Assembly: GCF_002087335.1 (NCBI RefSeq)
Contig: NZ_MWVJ01000016.1
Coordinates: forward strand, 1-64,000
Direction: 5' to 3'
Source: Pseudophaeobacter leonis
Lineage (GTDB): Bacteria; Pseudomonadota; Alphaproteobacteria; Rhodobacterales; Rhodobacteraceae
Length of the DNA stretch: 64,000 bases
Made by a program: the position numbers and the translations under genes. The notes beneath the pieces are model-generated. The model saw only the letters and a list, made by a program, of their open reading frames with translations. It did not search any database and had not been told where the DNA came from. Below are positions 27,523 to 36,927 of the stretch, piece by piece (the stretch's first letter is position 1; each line of letters opens with the position of its first letter).

Positions 27523-28433
27523 ATGACTACTTTACACGGTTTCGCAGCTGCGGGCGTAGCACTCGTCCTGCTGGCCCTCGCGCCGCTGGTGGTATCCGAC
27601 TACTGGACCGGCGTTCTGCTGGGCATGACGGGCTATGTCACACTGGCCACCGCATGGGCGCTGTTTTCCGGCCCGACCCGCTATATTTCTCTGGCGACTG
27701 TCGCCTTCTTTGGGGTTGGTGCCTACACGGTCGCTGTCCTGAACGAAGTGATGCCCTACCCGCTCGTGCTGCTCTGCGCCGCTGGTATCGGCATGGTCAT
27801 TGCGTGGTGGTTGGCCTGTCGACCCTGCGCCTTGCCGGGGATTTTGTGATCTTCACCTTTGGGCTGGCCGAACTGGTGCAGATCACCGTCAGCTGGTGGG
27901 AGGTCAATGTGACCTACACCATGGGACGCTATATCTTTCTGCCCTTTGAGGGGCGACACATCTACTGGCAGCTGCTGGCGCTTGCGGTCATGACATTCCT
28001 GATCGCATGGGCCATTGGAAGGTCGCGCATTGGCCTGGCGCTCAAAGCGCTTGGCGATGACGAAACCGTTGCCGCCCATGCCGGGGTCGATGTGACCCGG
28101 ATCAAGCTGCTTCTCTTCGTTATTTCGTCAACCATCATCACCCTTGCCGGTGCCATTCAGGCGCCGCGCTGGACCTATATCGAGCCCTCCATTGTCTTTA
28201 ACCCAACGGTCAGCTTCATGACGTTGATCATGGCACTGCTCGGAGGCCCAATGCGTCTTTGGGGGCCTCTGGTGGGGGCAGTGCCGCTGTTCTTGCTGTT
28301 TGAATGGCTCTCTGTCAGCTTTCCGGATCACTTTTCGATCATCCTCGGGCTGCTGTTCATCCTGATCGTCTTTGTCATGCCAAACGGAGTTCTGGCCAAG
28401 ATCGACGATCTGCGTAAGGGAGACCGGACATGA
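27523..28433 (+). CDS. livM: Liv-type ABC transporter permease (LivM), frameshifted
   Basis: The second membrane subunit, with about nine hydrophobic segments. The N-terminal part includes GPTRYISLATVAFFGVGAYTVAVLNE; the C-terminal part includes GDDETVAAHAGVDVTRIKLLLF, the conserved cytoplasmic loop, and IMALLGGPMRLWGPLVGA. Around 27804 one base is missing: adding a C to make GCGCTGGTG joins MVIAL to VVGLSTLRLAGDFVIFTFGLAEL. The end overlaps livG by four bases. The start could also be the GTG at 27517. Confidence 0.85.
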
Positions 28434-29159
28434 GCGCGCGTCTAGAAATCACCCACCTGCACAAACGGTTTGGCGGCCTTGTCGCAGTCAATGACGTGTC
28501 CTTCACGCTGGAGCCTGGCGAGGTCGTGGGGCTACTGGGGCCAAACGGGTCAGGCAAAACCACGGTGATGAACATGATCTCCGGCGCGCTGCCCTGCGAT
28601 GGCGGCACAGTACGGGTCGGCGGCACGGACATCACAAAGATGAAGCCGCACAGGGTGGCCAAACACGGCGTTGCACGCACCTTTCAGCTGGTGCGCCCCC
28701 TGCCAACGCTGAGTGTTGCGCAGAATGTCCTGCTGTCGCTGGCCTTTGGTCACAAGCGGCACTGGGGGCAGGAGGCACGCGACCTGGCGGAAGAAAAGCT
28801 GGCCTTTGTCGGGCTGGCCGGGCGCGGCGATGAGCGGGTCGAAAACCTGACCTACATCGACCAGAAACGCATGGAGATGGCCCGCGCGCTGGCTTCTGAG
28901 CCCGATATTTTGTTGTTGGATGAGTGGCTTGCTGGCCTGAACCCCTCTGAGCTGCGCATTGGCATCGACCTCGTGCAGCATCTGCAGCGGACAGGGGATC
29001 ACCGTCTTGCTGGTGGAACATATCATGGAGGCCGTGCGGGCGCTGTGTTCGCGCTGCATCGTGATGAACGCAGGCCAAAAGATTGCCGAGGGCGCCTCTG
29101 CCGAGGTGCTGCAAGACCCCGCTGTCATCAAGGCCTATCTGGGAGACGATCATGCTTGA
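28430..29159 (+). CDS. livG: Liv-type ABC transporter ATP-binding protein (LivG), frameshifted
   Basis: About 242 residues. Walker A GPNGSGKTT, Q-loop TFQLVRPLPTLSV, a signature region reading ENLTYIDQKRMEMARALAS and Walker B ILLLDEWLAGLNP are present. LTYIDQ replaces the common LSYGQQ/LSGGQ signature, and DEWLAGLNP replaces DEPxAGLN; both are unusual. The frame changes near 28991, where one extra base separates DLVQHLQR from QGITVLLVEHIMEAVRALC. The stop overlaps the livF start. Confidence 0.8.
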
Positions 29160-29873
29160 ATTACAGGATGTGACCGTCCGCTATGGCAAGCACCTGGCGG
29201 TAAATGCCGCAAATTTTTACGTGGCCAAGGGCGAGGTTGTCGTGGTTCTGGGGGCAAATGGCGCAGGGAAATCGTCACTGCTCAAAGCCATCGCCGGGAT
29301 GGTCCCCACCGCCGGAGGCAGGGTTACGCTGAACGGCCAGGCCATGAATGGCGTGCCGGCATATGATGTGACCAACCGGGGCATTGCGCTGGTGCCTGAG
29401 GGGCGCGGCATCGTGGGGCGCATGACGGTCGAGGAAAATCTGCGACTTGGCGCGACACCGCCGCGCGCCCGTGCCTCTGAGGCCGGACCCTCGCGCAGGT
29501 CTTCGACATCTTTCCCCGGCTGGCGGAGCGGCGAAAGCAATTCGTGCAAACGATGTCTGGCGGCGAACAACAGATGGTCGCGATTGGCCGCGCGATGATG
29601 TCGAAACCGGAATTCCTGCTGCTGGACGAACCCAGCCTTGGCCTCGCGCCTATCGTGGTCGGCGACATGTTCAAGGCACTGGCGCGGGTGCGCAAAACCG
29701 GCGTGGGCCTGCTGATTGTCGAGCAGAACGTAAAGATCAGCCTGCGCCATGCCGACCGGGGCTTTTTGCTCGAAGCCGGTCGGATCACCGGCTCGGGCAC
29801 CTCGGATGAATTGATGAACGACGCAGCTGTCAGACAGGCCTTTCTGGGCGGCGATCTGGGCGGCGACCTGTAA
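29152..29873 (+). CDS. livF: Liv-type ABC transporter ATP-binding protein (LivF), frameshifted
   Basis: About 240 residues with Walker A GANGAGKSS, MSGGEQQMVAIGRAMM signature, and EFLLLDEPSLGLAPIVV Walker B, all typical of LivF. A base is missing at about 29483-29486: adding one restores TLAQVFDIFPRLAERRKQFVQTMSGGEQ. The last codons form a 12-bp in-frame duplication reading LGGDLGGDL before the TAA. The aldehyde dehydrogenase start follows 12 bp later, so transporter and enzyme genes are one transcript. Confidence 0.85.
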
Positions 29874-29885
29874 ATGGAGAACAAC

Positions 29886-31336
29886 ATGAGCATTTTGGAC
29901 TTACTGATCGAGGGTGAAAAAGTGCAGGCCGAAGGCGGCCGGACATTCACCCGCAACAATCCCCTGACCGGCGGGGTGGCAACCGAAGCCGCCCGGCCCC
30001 AGTCGCGGATGCGATGCGCGCCGCCGATGCAGCCGCGCGCGCCTTTCCCGAATGGTCAACCACCGGCCCCTCGGAACGGCGGCGCCTGTTGTTGGCTGCG
30101 GCTGACAATCTCGAAGCAAGCGCCGACCAAATCAGTCGCGCCATGGCGGACGAGTTGGGGGCAACCGCCGCCTGGGCCGGCTTCAACGTCATGCTGGCTG
30201 CAGGCATGCTGCGCGAGGCCGCCTCGATGACCACAATGATCAAGGGCGAGGTCATTCCCTCGAACCGGCCAGGTTCCATGGCAATGGCGATCCGCCAGCC
30301 TGCCGGGGTGGTCCTGGCCATGGCGCCCTGGAATGCGCCGGTAATTCTGGGCGTGCGCGCCATCGCCATGCCGCTGGCTTGTGGCAATACGGTGGTGATG
30401 AAATCCTCGGAACTATCACCGCGCACCCATGCCCTGATCGTCGAGGCGATCCAGGGTGCGGGTTTGCCCAAGGGAGTGCTGAACGTCCTGTCCAATGCAC
30501 AGGAAGACGCAAACGAGATCGTTGAGGCACTTATCGCCCATTCGGCAGTGCGCCGCGTCAACTTCACCGGGTCAACCCGGGTGGGCCGGATCATCGCCAA
30601 ACTGGCCGCCGAAAACCTGAAACCCGCACTGCTGGAGCTGGGTGGCAAGGCACCGATGATTGTGCTGGATGATGCCGATCTTGAGGCGGCCGTCGCCGCT
30701 GCCGCCTTTGGCGCCTATATGAACCAGGGTCAGATCTGCATGTCGACAGAGCGGCTTGTGGTGATGGACAGCGTCGCCGACGCCTTTGTCGAGAAACTTG
30801 CCGCCAAGGTCCGGAGCCTGACTGTTGGCGACCCGCGTGAGGGCAACACCTCGCTGGGCTGTGTCGTGGATAAAGGTGCGGTCTCCCGCATCATGGGGCT
30901 GGTGCGCGATGCCGAGGACAAAGGTGCGACAATCGTGGCCGGCGGCCATGCCGAGGGCGTCCTGATGGAGGCCACGCTGATCGACCATGTCACCCCTTCG
31001 ATGCGCATCTACACCGAGGAAAGCTTTGGCCCCACCGCCTCTGTGGTCCGCGTCGGGAGCGTTGACGAGGCCGTTCGCGTTGCCAATGACACCGAATATG
31101 GCCTGTCGGCCAGCATTTTTGGCCGCGATACCGTCCGCGCCATGAATGTCGCCAGGCGGATCGAAAGCGGCATCTGCCACATCAACGGACCCACAGTGCA
31201 TGACGAGGCGCAGATGCCCTTTGGCGGTGTCAAAGACTCGGGCTATGGCCGTTTTGGCGGCATCGCCGCAATAGAAGAATTCACCACCCTGCGCTGGATC
31301 ACCATCCAGGACGGCCAACCCCACTACCCGATCTGA
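29886..31336 (+). CDS. Aldehyde dehydrogenase, benzaldehyde/vanillin-dehydrogenase-like, frameshifted
   Basis: About 483 residues of the NAD(P)-dependent ALDH superfamily. Cofactor site MAPWNAPVILGVRAIAMPLA, catalytic glutamate in LLELGGKAPMIVLDDAD and catalytic cysteine in YMNQGQICMSTERLVV are all visible. The pattern resembles aromatic aldehyde dehydrogenases (vanillin, benzaldehyde, salicylaldehyde), consistent with the benzoylformate-decarboxylase-like enzyme encoded nearby. One base is missing at about 29991-30000, between VATEAA and PVADAMRAADAA. TGGAGAACAAC precedes the chosen ATG. Confidence 0.85.
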
Positions 31337-31346
31337 GGAGGACTTG

Positions 31347-32113
31347 ATGTTTGATCTTGAAGGCAAAACCTGCCTCATCACCGGAGGCGCCGGCTCGCTT
31401 GGACTGGCGGCGGCGCGCCTGTTGCACAGCAACGGGGCACGTCTGGCACTGGTCGATCTTGACCTTGCCGCGCTCGACGCAGCCTGTGACGCAACCTTTG
31501 GCGACGCCGCCGCAGAAGTGCTGGGCATTGCGGCGGATGTCACCGACGAAGCACAGGTGCGCCGTGCCCTGTCACGCACGGTAGAGCGCTTTGGCGCATT
31601 GGATGTGCTGATATCCAACGCCGGTACATTTGGCACCGTCGCGCCGATCGAAGACTACCCGACCGAGGTCTTTGACCGCGTCATGGCGGTGCATGTGCGC
31701 GGGGCTTTCTTGCTGGCAAAATATGGCGTTCCCCATATGCGCACAGGCGGCAGCATCGTGCTGACCTCCAGCGTGGCCGCGACGCGGGGGGATCCCGGCG
31801 TCTATGCCTATATCACCGCCAAACACGCGCTAACCGGATTGATGCGCGGGTTGGCAAAAGATCTTGCCCCCCGCGGGATCCGGGTAAATGCCATCGCGCC
31901 GGGGCCGGTCTCGAACGGTTTTCAACAACGGGTGGAGGATGGGCTCGGCGCACAGATCGGGCGCGACGGCACCGCATTTTTTGACGAGATGATCCCTCTG
32001 GGCCGCCATGGCACGGCTGATGAAATCGCGGCCTCGATGCTCTATCTCGCCTCGGCGCAATCGAGCTTTACCACCGGCCATGAGCAATGGCCGATGGCGG
32101 CATGTCAGTGTGA
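31347..32113 (+). CDS. Short-chain dehydrogenase/reductase (SDR), frameshift at the 3' end
   Basis: About 255 residues: TGGAGSLGLAAARLL cofactor site, ISNAGTFGTV, catalytic YAYITAKHALTGLMRG and the PGPVSNGF loop. As written the protein ends EQWPMAACQCDL, but one missing base at 32085-32087 would give GHE-x-MADGGMSV and a TGA at 32111-32113, the standard SDR end. It may oxidise a hydroxy acid or alcohol in the catabolic cluster (inference). The start follows GAGGAGG after the ALDH gene. Its restored stop is the first triplet of a 15-bp repeat array. Confidence 0.85.
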
Positions 32114-32178
32114 TCTGTAACGGGATGTTCTGTAACGGGATGTTCTCTAACCGGGCGATATCTAACGGGGTGATCCTA
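32111..32178. repeat. 15-bp tandem array bridging two convergent stop codons
   Basis: Four units of TGATCTGTAACGGGA type (32111, 32126, 32141, 32156) and a partial fifth run from the restored SDR stop (TGA, 32111-32113) to the stop codon of the minus-strand cupin gene (32176-32178). The whole intergenic space is repeat. Confidence 0.8.
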
Positions 32179-32718
32179 GCGGAAGAGACTCTCGATATAG
32201 GCGGCGCCGATGCCAGTCTTGTCGTAGTGCTCTTTGCACATAGCGATGTACTGATGAACGTCGAAATAGCCATCGGGCTCGCCGTCCTCGTCCAACCAGA
32301 TCAGCGGGCCCGTGACCTTGAAATGCACCCTCATCGGCTCTGCATGCTCGTAGGCCACAAGGGTATGCCCCTCGCCCGGTGTCTCATAGACAAAATCGCC
32401 AGCGGTGGCGATCCAGTCATGTTCCAGATAGCCCCACTTGCCCGAGATCGTATAGGCAAAGACCTCGTGCGGGTGATAGTGCCGGTTCACCAGCCCCGGA
32501 CCGGTGGCCATAAGCACGTCGCACCACTGGTTCTTGCTCGGCGAGATCCAGAGCGGCTTGGAGAACACCGTTTCGGTGAACGGGACATAGTAGCGCATGT
32601 CATCGTCAGCGATATTGGGCAAATACACCTCAGGCTTGGCGTCGGGCTGAAAAACCTTGGTGATGGGTTTGAGATCCCGCCAGAATTCCGATCCGGCACT
32701 TTTTGGCTCATCGTTCAA
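32176..32718 (-). CDS. Cupin protein, 2,4'-dihydroxyacetophenone-dioxygenase-like
   Basis: A 180-residue single-cupin protein. VNRHYHPHEVFAYTISGKWG carries the metal-binding H-x-H-x3-E pattern and GDFVYETPGEGHTLVAYE the second histidine motif. Size and motifs fit the ChrR/2,4'-dihydroxyacetophenone dioxygenase type of cupin, which cleaves a C-C bond of an aryl ketone in the characterised Alcaligenes enzyme. With an aromatic-type ALDH and TPP decarboxylase next door, a role in aromatic side-chain breakdown is plausible but unproven. It is downstream of the IclR gene on the same strand, 33 bp apart. Confidence 0.7.
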   Translation of the reverse strand: MNDEPKSAGSEFWRDLKPITKVFQPDAKPEVYLPNIADDDMRYYVPFTETVFSKPLWISPSKNQWCDVLMATGPGLVNRHYHPHEVFAYTISGKWGYLEHDWIATAGDFVYETPGEGHTLVAYEHAEPMRVHFKVTGPLIWLDEDGEPDGYFDVHQYIAMCKEHYDKTGIGAAYIESLFR

Positions 32719-32751
32719 GTCTGTACTCCTTCTCTTGCATGTATGGCTTGC

Positions 32752-33486
32752 TCAGGAAGCTATTTCGGCAACCAGTTCGGCGGCCGCAGCCTTCAGCACC
32801 GCTTGGGCGCGCTGGATAAAACCGGGGTCAAACCGGCTGAGCGTGCCAAAGACCGACAGGGTCAGCGCGCTGCGCCCCGCCCCCTTGATGGGCACCGACA
32901 CGGCGGCGATGTCGGGCTCGTTGTCGCCCTGGTTCAGCGCGTGGCCCTCGGTCCGCATACGGGCCAGCACCGGCTCCAGGGCGGCAAGCGCCTCAGGGGA
33001 TTCACCCTGTGCGGTGGCCCATTGCAGCCGGTCTCGCCGCGACATCCCGGCAAGGAACAGCCGTCCCTGTGCCGTACACATCATCGGCAAGGTGGTCCCC
33101 GTCCGGATCTGAACCGAGATCGGGCGCTGCGCCAAAGACACCGCCACACAGAGCGGCCCCCGCGGCGTAAAACGACACGCCATCACCGACTCTCCCAGAT
33201 CCTGCCGCAGCCGGTCCAGCACAGCCTGAAGGTTGGGTGGCAGTAGCGCAAGCGTCTCGGCCTATGCCCCCAAACGCGACAGACGCGGGCCGGGAGCATA
33301 GGCGCCCCGGCGCACCACGGTCAGCACTCCGGCAACTTCGAGGGTGGTCAGGAAACGATGCGCCGTGGCGTTGGACAGGCGCAACTCGCGGGCAACGAGT
33401 TCGACGGTCAACTCCGGACGGGTCTCATCCAAAAGATCAAGAGCATCAAAGGCTTTCATAACAGACAGGTTGAGCGAGGTGGCCAT
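32752..33486 (-). CDS. IclR-family regulator, interrupted by an in-frame stop
   Basis: About 244 residues if read through. The N-terminal winged helix spans LNLSVMKAFDALDLLDETRP to NATAHRFLTTLEVAGVL; the C-terminal ligand domain includes SVQIRTGTTLPMMCTAQGRLFLA and SVPIKGAGRSALTLSVFGTLSRF. A TAG at 33262-33264 separates LSRLGA from AETLALLPPNLQAVLDRL in the same frame, where tyrosine would be usual. Unlike the other lesions this is a substitution, so it may be a genuine nonsense mutation; a base error is also possible. It is divergent from the TPP enzyme gene and probably controls the cluster. Confidence 0.75.
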
Positions 33487-33602
33487 TGGCAGGGTCTCCG
33501 AATGAGGGGCTTGACCAAGATTGCCCAACAATCTCATTCTATACAAATAGAATCTCACTATTTGCAAAAAAGGCAATTCTCGAAAGGATTGTTGAAGGAC
33601 GA
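33487..33602. promoter_or_regulatory. Divergent promoter region with inverted repeats (candidate IclR operator)
   Basis: Between the IclR gene and the TPP enzyme gene lies ATTCTAT-ACAA-ATAGAAT (33536-33553), a perfect 7-bp inverted repeat, overlapping a second pair CAAATA...TATTTG (33544-33564). Position and symmetry suit an IclR operator. Confidence 0.5.
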
Positions 33603-35341
33603 ATGAGGCCTGGATTACCGCCGGTGGCGCGATCTTCGGCAAGCTCAAGGCGCTCGGCGTGGACTATGTTTTTGCCAATTCAGGCACAGATTTCCCACCG
33701 ATCATCGAAGGGCTGCTTGAGGCCCGTCGCGCCGGGCTTGACCTTCCGACCCCCATCACCGTGCCGCATGAGCACGCGGCGGTGTCGATGGCGCATGGCT
33801 ACTGGCAGGTGACGGGCCGGCCGCAGGCGGTGCTGCTGCACACCAATGTCGGCCTGGCAAATGGTGCCACAGCCGCGATCAACGCATGGTGCGACCAGGT
33901 GCCAATGATCCTGATGTCGGGCCGCACCCCGGTGAGCGAGCACAGCCGCTTTGGCGCGCGCACAGTGCCGATCGGCTGGGGACAAGAGATGTTCGACCAG
34001 GAAGCGCTGATCCGCGAGACAACAAAGTGGCACTACGAGCTGCGCTTTGCCGACCAGATTGCCGACCTGATGGACCGCGCCTGGGCCATTGCCAACTCGA
34101 CCCCCAAAGGGCCGGTCTATCTGAGCCTGCCGCGTGAGGTGCTTTGCGAGCCCTGCCCGCGTCTCGGCCTTGATGCGCCCTCGCGCATGGCGCCCGTCAC
34201 TGCGGCCCCTGACCCCGACACGCTGGCGCGCGCTGCCATGGCGCTGGCGCGTGCAGAAAACCCGCTGATCATTGCGCAGCGCGGTGCGGGAAATGCGGCA
34301 GGTTTTGCCGCCCTGCAGAGCCTGTGTGAAACCTACGCCTTGCCGCTGTCGCACTATTGGTCAAACCAGCTGGCCCTGCCCCTGTCGCATCCCTGCCAGG
34401 TGGGGGCCGACCCTGGACCCTGGCTGGAAAAGGCGGATGTGGTTCTGGTCCTCGACGCGCTTGCGCCGTGGTTCCCGGACAAGGTCAAACTGCGCGACGA
34501 CGTAACTGTGATCCATGCCGGACCCGACCCGCTTTTCACCCGCACACCCGTCCGTAATTTCAAAGCAGATATCACCCTGGTCGGGCCAACAGAGCGGGTG
34601 ATTGGCGCACTTGCGGCGGCGCCGGCAGATCAAAAGGCAGATCAAAAGACGGATCCAAAACGCCTGGCGGCGCGGCGCAAAAGCATCGCAGTGGCAGCGC
34701 AAACCGGCCGGAAAAAAACACTCGCGGCAGCACAAAGCGGCTGTGGCGCGCCGATGACCAAGGATTGGGTCAGCCTGTGTTTGGGCCGCGCGATCAAAGC
34801 ACAGGCTGAACTGCATGGCCGCCGCGCCACGGTCTTTCATGAGTTGGGATGTCCCCTCATGCCGCTGGAGCTCGACCAGCCCGACAGCTATTTCCAAGAG
34901 CCGCATTCAGGCGGCCTTGGCTGGGGGTTGCCCGCAGCCATCGGGGCGCAGATGGCCTGCCCTGACCGCCTGATCTTTGCCACCATGGGCGACGGCAGCT
35001 ACATGTTTGCCAACCCCACCGCCTGCCATCTGGTGGCGGAAGCGCAAAACGTGCCGGTGATCGTTCTGGTTCTCAACAACGAGGAATGGGGCGCTGTGCG
35101 CCATTCGGTAGAGGGGCTGTATCCCGAGGGCGCCTCGCGTGCCTCAAACGAGGTGCCGCTGACCTCGCTGCGGCCCAGCCCGGACTTCACCCGCACCGCC
35201 CAGGCCAGCCGCGCCTGGACCGAGACGGTCACCGACGGGGACGACCTGCCAGCCGCGCTTGAGCGCGCCATTGAGGTGGCGACCAACGAGCGCCGGCAGG
35301 TGCTGCTCAACATCGCCATTGCAAGAACTGCGCCACATTGA
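33603..35341 (+). CDS. Thiamine-diphosphate-dependent enzyme, benzoylformate decarboxylase/acetolactate synthase-like, frameshift at the start
   Basis: About 579 residues in three ThDP-enzyme domains. The N-terminal domain has LGVDYVFANSGTDFPPIIEG and the catalytic glutamate in PHEHAAVSMAHGY; the C-terminal domain has MGDGSYMFANPTACHLV...LVLNNEEWGAVRHSV, the GDG-x(n)-NN cofactor motif. It resembles benzoylformate decarboxylases and related keto-acid lyases. Homology extends upstream of the first in-frame GTG (33659) through AWITAGGAIFGKLKALGV, so the real start is probably the ATG at 33603 (after AAGGACGA) with one base missing near 33606-33610. A linker near residue 325 carries a 12-bp in-frame repeat (DQKADQKTDPK). 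Confidence 0.75.
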
Positions 35342-35375
35342 ACGGGCGCATCCTATAAAACCAAGGGAGGATACC

Positions 35376-36413
35376 ATGAAGATCATCAAGACACTTGCTG
35401 CATCGGCCATTGCCTTAGGACTGGCAACCGGAGCGGCCACGGCGCAGGATATCCAGCTTAAACTGCACCATTTCCTCAGCCCCAAGGCCCCGGCCCATAG
35501 TCAGATGCTGGCCCCCTGGGCCAAACGGGTTGAAGAGGCCTCCAATGGCCGCGTGTCGATCGAGATCTTCCCGTCGATGACGCTTGGGGGCAAGCCGCCG
35601 CAACTGCCACGTCAGGCGCGTGATGGGGTGGTTGACCTCGTTTGGATCGTCAACGCCTATGCGGCCGGGGCCTTTCCACGCACCGAAGTCTTTGAGCTGC
35701 CCGGGGTGCACCAGGGCGACAACGCCGCCGTCAATAAGGCCATGATGGCAATGTATGACGACTACCTTGCGGAAGATTTCAAGGGCGTCATCCCAATGTT
35801 CCAGCACGTCCACCAGGGCCAGGCCATGCAGATGGCCAGTGACCAGATCCGCAGCCCAGCCGATCTGGCAGGCAAGAAGATCCGCGTGCCATCCCGCACC
35901 GGCTCCTGGGTGCTCGAAGCGCTTGGTGCATCTCCTGTGCAGACCTCGGTGGGAGAGATCCCAGTGGCCCTGTCCAAGAAGGTAATCGACGGGGCCTTGA
36001 TCCCCTGGGAGATTATTCCGGCCCTCAAAATTCACGAGGTAACGGACTACCAGATCGAAGGCCCCGGCGGCAAACGGCTGGGTACAACCTCGTTTTCAGT
36101 GCTGATGAACGAAGCCAAATGGGACAGCCTGCCCGCGGATATCCAGGCCATCTTCCGTGAGGTCTCGAACGCGGACTGGCACGCCGAGGTTGGCAAAGTC
36201 TGGGCAGAGGCTGACGCCCACGGCATCGAGGTTGCCGTCAACAGCGGCAACACGCATATCCAGTTGACCGAAGAAGAATGGGGCGCTTTTGACGCGCGCA
36301 CGGCCTCTGTTGTTGACCGCTGGATAGCCGACATGGACGCCAAGGGCATCGACGGGCGGGCGCTGTATGATCGGGCGGTCGAGCTGGTGAACCAGAACAT
36401 GGCCTCCAACTGA
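35376..36413 (+). CDS. TRAP transporter substrate-binding protein (DctP family)
   Basis: A 345-residue periplasmic receptor with a signal peptide cut near TAA-TAQ (core LAASAIALGLATGAA). The mature protein starts DIQLKLHHFLSPKAPAHSQMLAPWAKRVEE, a motif seen in TRAP receptors for aromatic or other carboxylates, and contains LAGKKIRVPSRTGSWVLEALGASPVQ with the conserved arginine. It follows the TPP enzyme gene by 34 bp with AGGGAGG before the ATG, so substrate capture and decarboxylation are likely co-expressed. Its stop overlaps the next start by one base. Confidence 0.9.
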   Translation: MKIIKTLAASAIALGLATGAATAQDIQLKLHHFLSPKAPAHSQMLAPWAKRVEEASNGRVSIEIFPSMTLGGKPPQLPRQARDGVVDLVWIVNAYAAGAFPRTEVFELPGVHQGDNAAVNKAMMAMYDDYLAEDFKGVIPMFQHVHQGQAMQMASDQIRSPADLAGKKIRVPSRTGSWVLEALGASPVQTSVGEIPVALSKKVIDGALIPWEIIPALKIHEVTDYQIEGPGGKRLGTTSFSVLMNEAKWDSLPADIQAIFREVSNADWHAEVGKVWAEADAHGIEVAVNSGNTHIQLTEEEWGAFDARTASVVDRWIADMDAKGIDGRALYDRAVELVNQNMASN

Positions 36414-36925
36414 TGGCAGCGAATGCGGGCGCGGGGCGGCTTCGTCCCGCGCGCCTTGTGATCGAGGCCTGGGCGCTATTTGGCGGCGCTGTGCTGATGG
36501 CCGTGGTCGCGGTCAATGCCTGGTCGATCCTTGCCGGATGGCTGATGAACCGCCCCTTTCCCGGAGATTTTGAGCTGACCGAGATGGGCACCGCCATCGC
36601 CATCTTTGCCTTTCTGCCCTATTGCCAGCTGACTGGGGCGAATGTCTCGGCAGACATATTTACCATGCGGGCCTCTGCAAGACAGGTCGCAGTCATGTCG
36701 CTGCTGGCGGCGCTGGTCGCCTGTGCCTTTGCCGCGTTGCTCAGCTGGCGCATGTGGCTGGGTCTGGTGGACTACAGGACCTACACAGAGTTTACCGGCA
36801 TTCTGGAAATCCCGATTTGGTGGGCCTTTGTGCCTGTGCTGATTTCCTTGCTGCTTTTGCTGATGGCTGCAGTCATCACCCTGATTGAGGCCATCGCGGC
36901 CATCCGACCCTCCCGGAGTACCTGA
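36413..36925 (+). CDS. TRAP transporter small permease (DctQ family)
   Basis: A 170-residue protein with four hydrophobic segments (LFGGAVLMAVVAVNAWSIL, IAIFAFLPYCQL, VMSLLAALVACAFAALL, ISLLLLLMAAVITLI). The E-L-T-E-M-G-x-A-I-A-I-F-A-F-L-P pattern and the W-W-A-F-V-P segment are characteristic of DctQ proteins. It lies between dctP and dctM with no gaps. Confidence 0.85.
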   Translation: MAANAGAGRLRPARLVIEAWALFGGAVLMAVVAVNAWSILAGWLMNRPFPGDFELTEMGTAIAIFAFLPYCQLTGANVSADIFTMRASARQVAVMSLLAALVACAFAALLSWRMWLGLVDYRTYTEFTGILEIPIWWAFVPVLISLLLLLMAAVITLIEAIAAIRPSRST

Positions 36926-36927
36926 CC

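Noticed and set aside
32008-33246. A 412-residue open frame on the plus strand opposite the cupin and IclR genes
   Set aside because: The cupin and IclR products on the other strand have clear family motifs; this frame has none.
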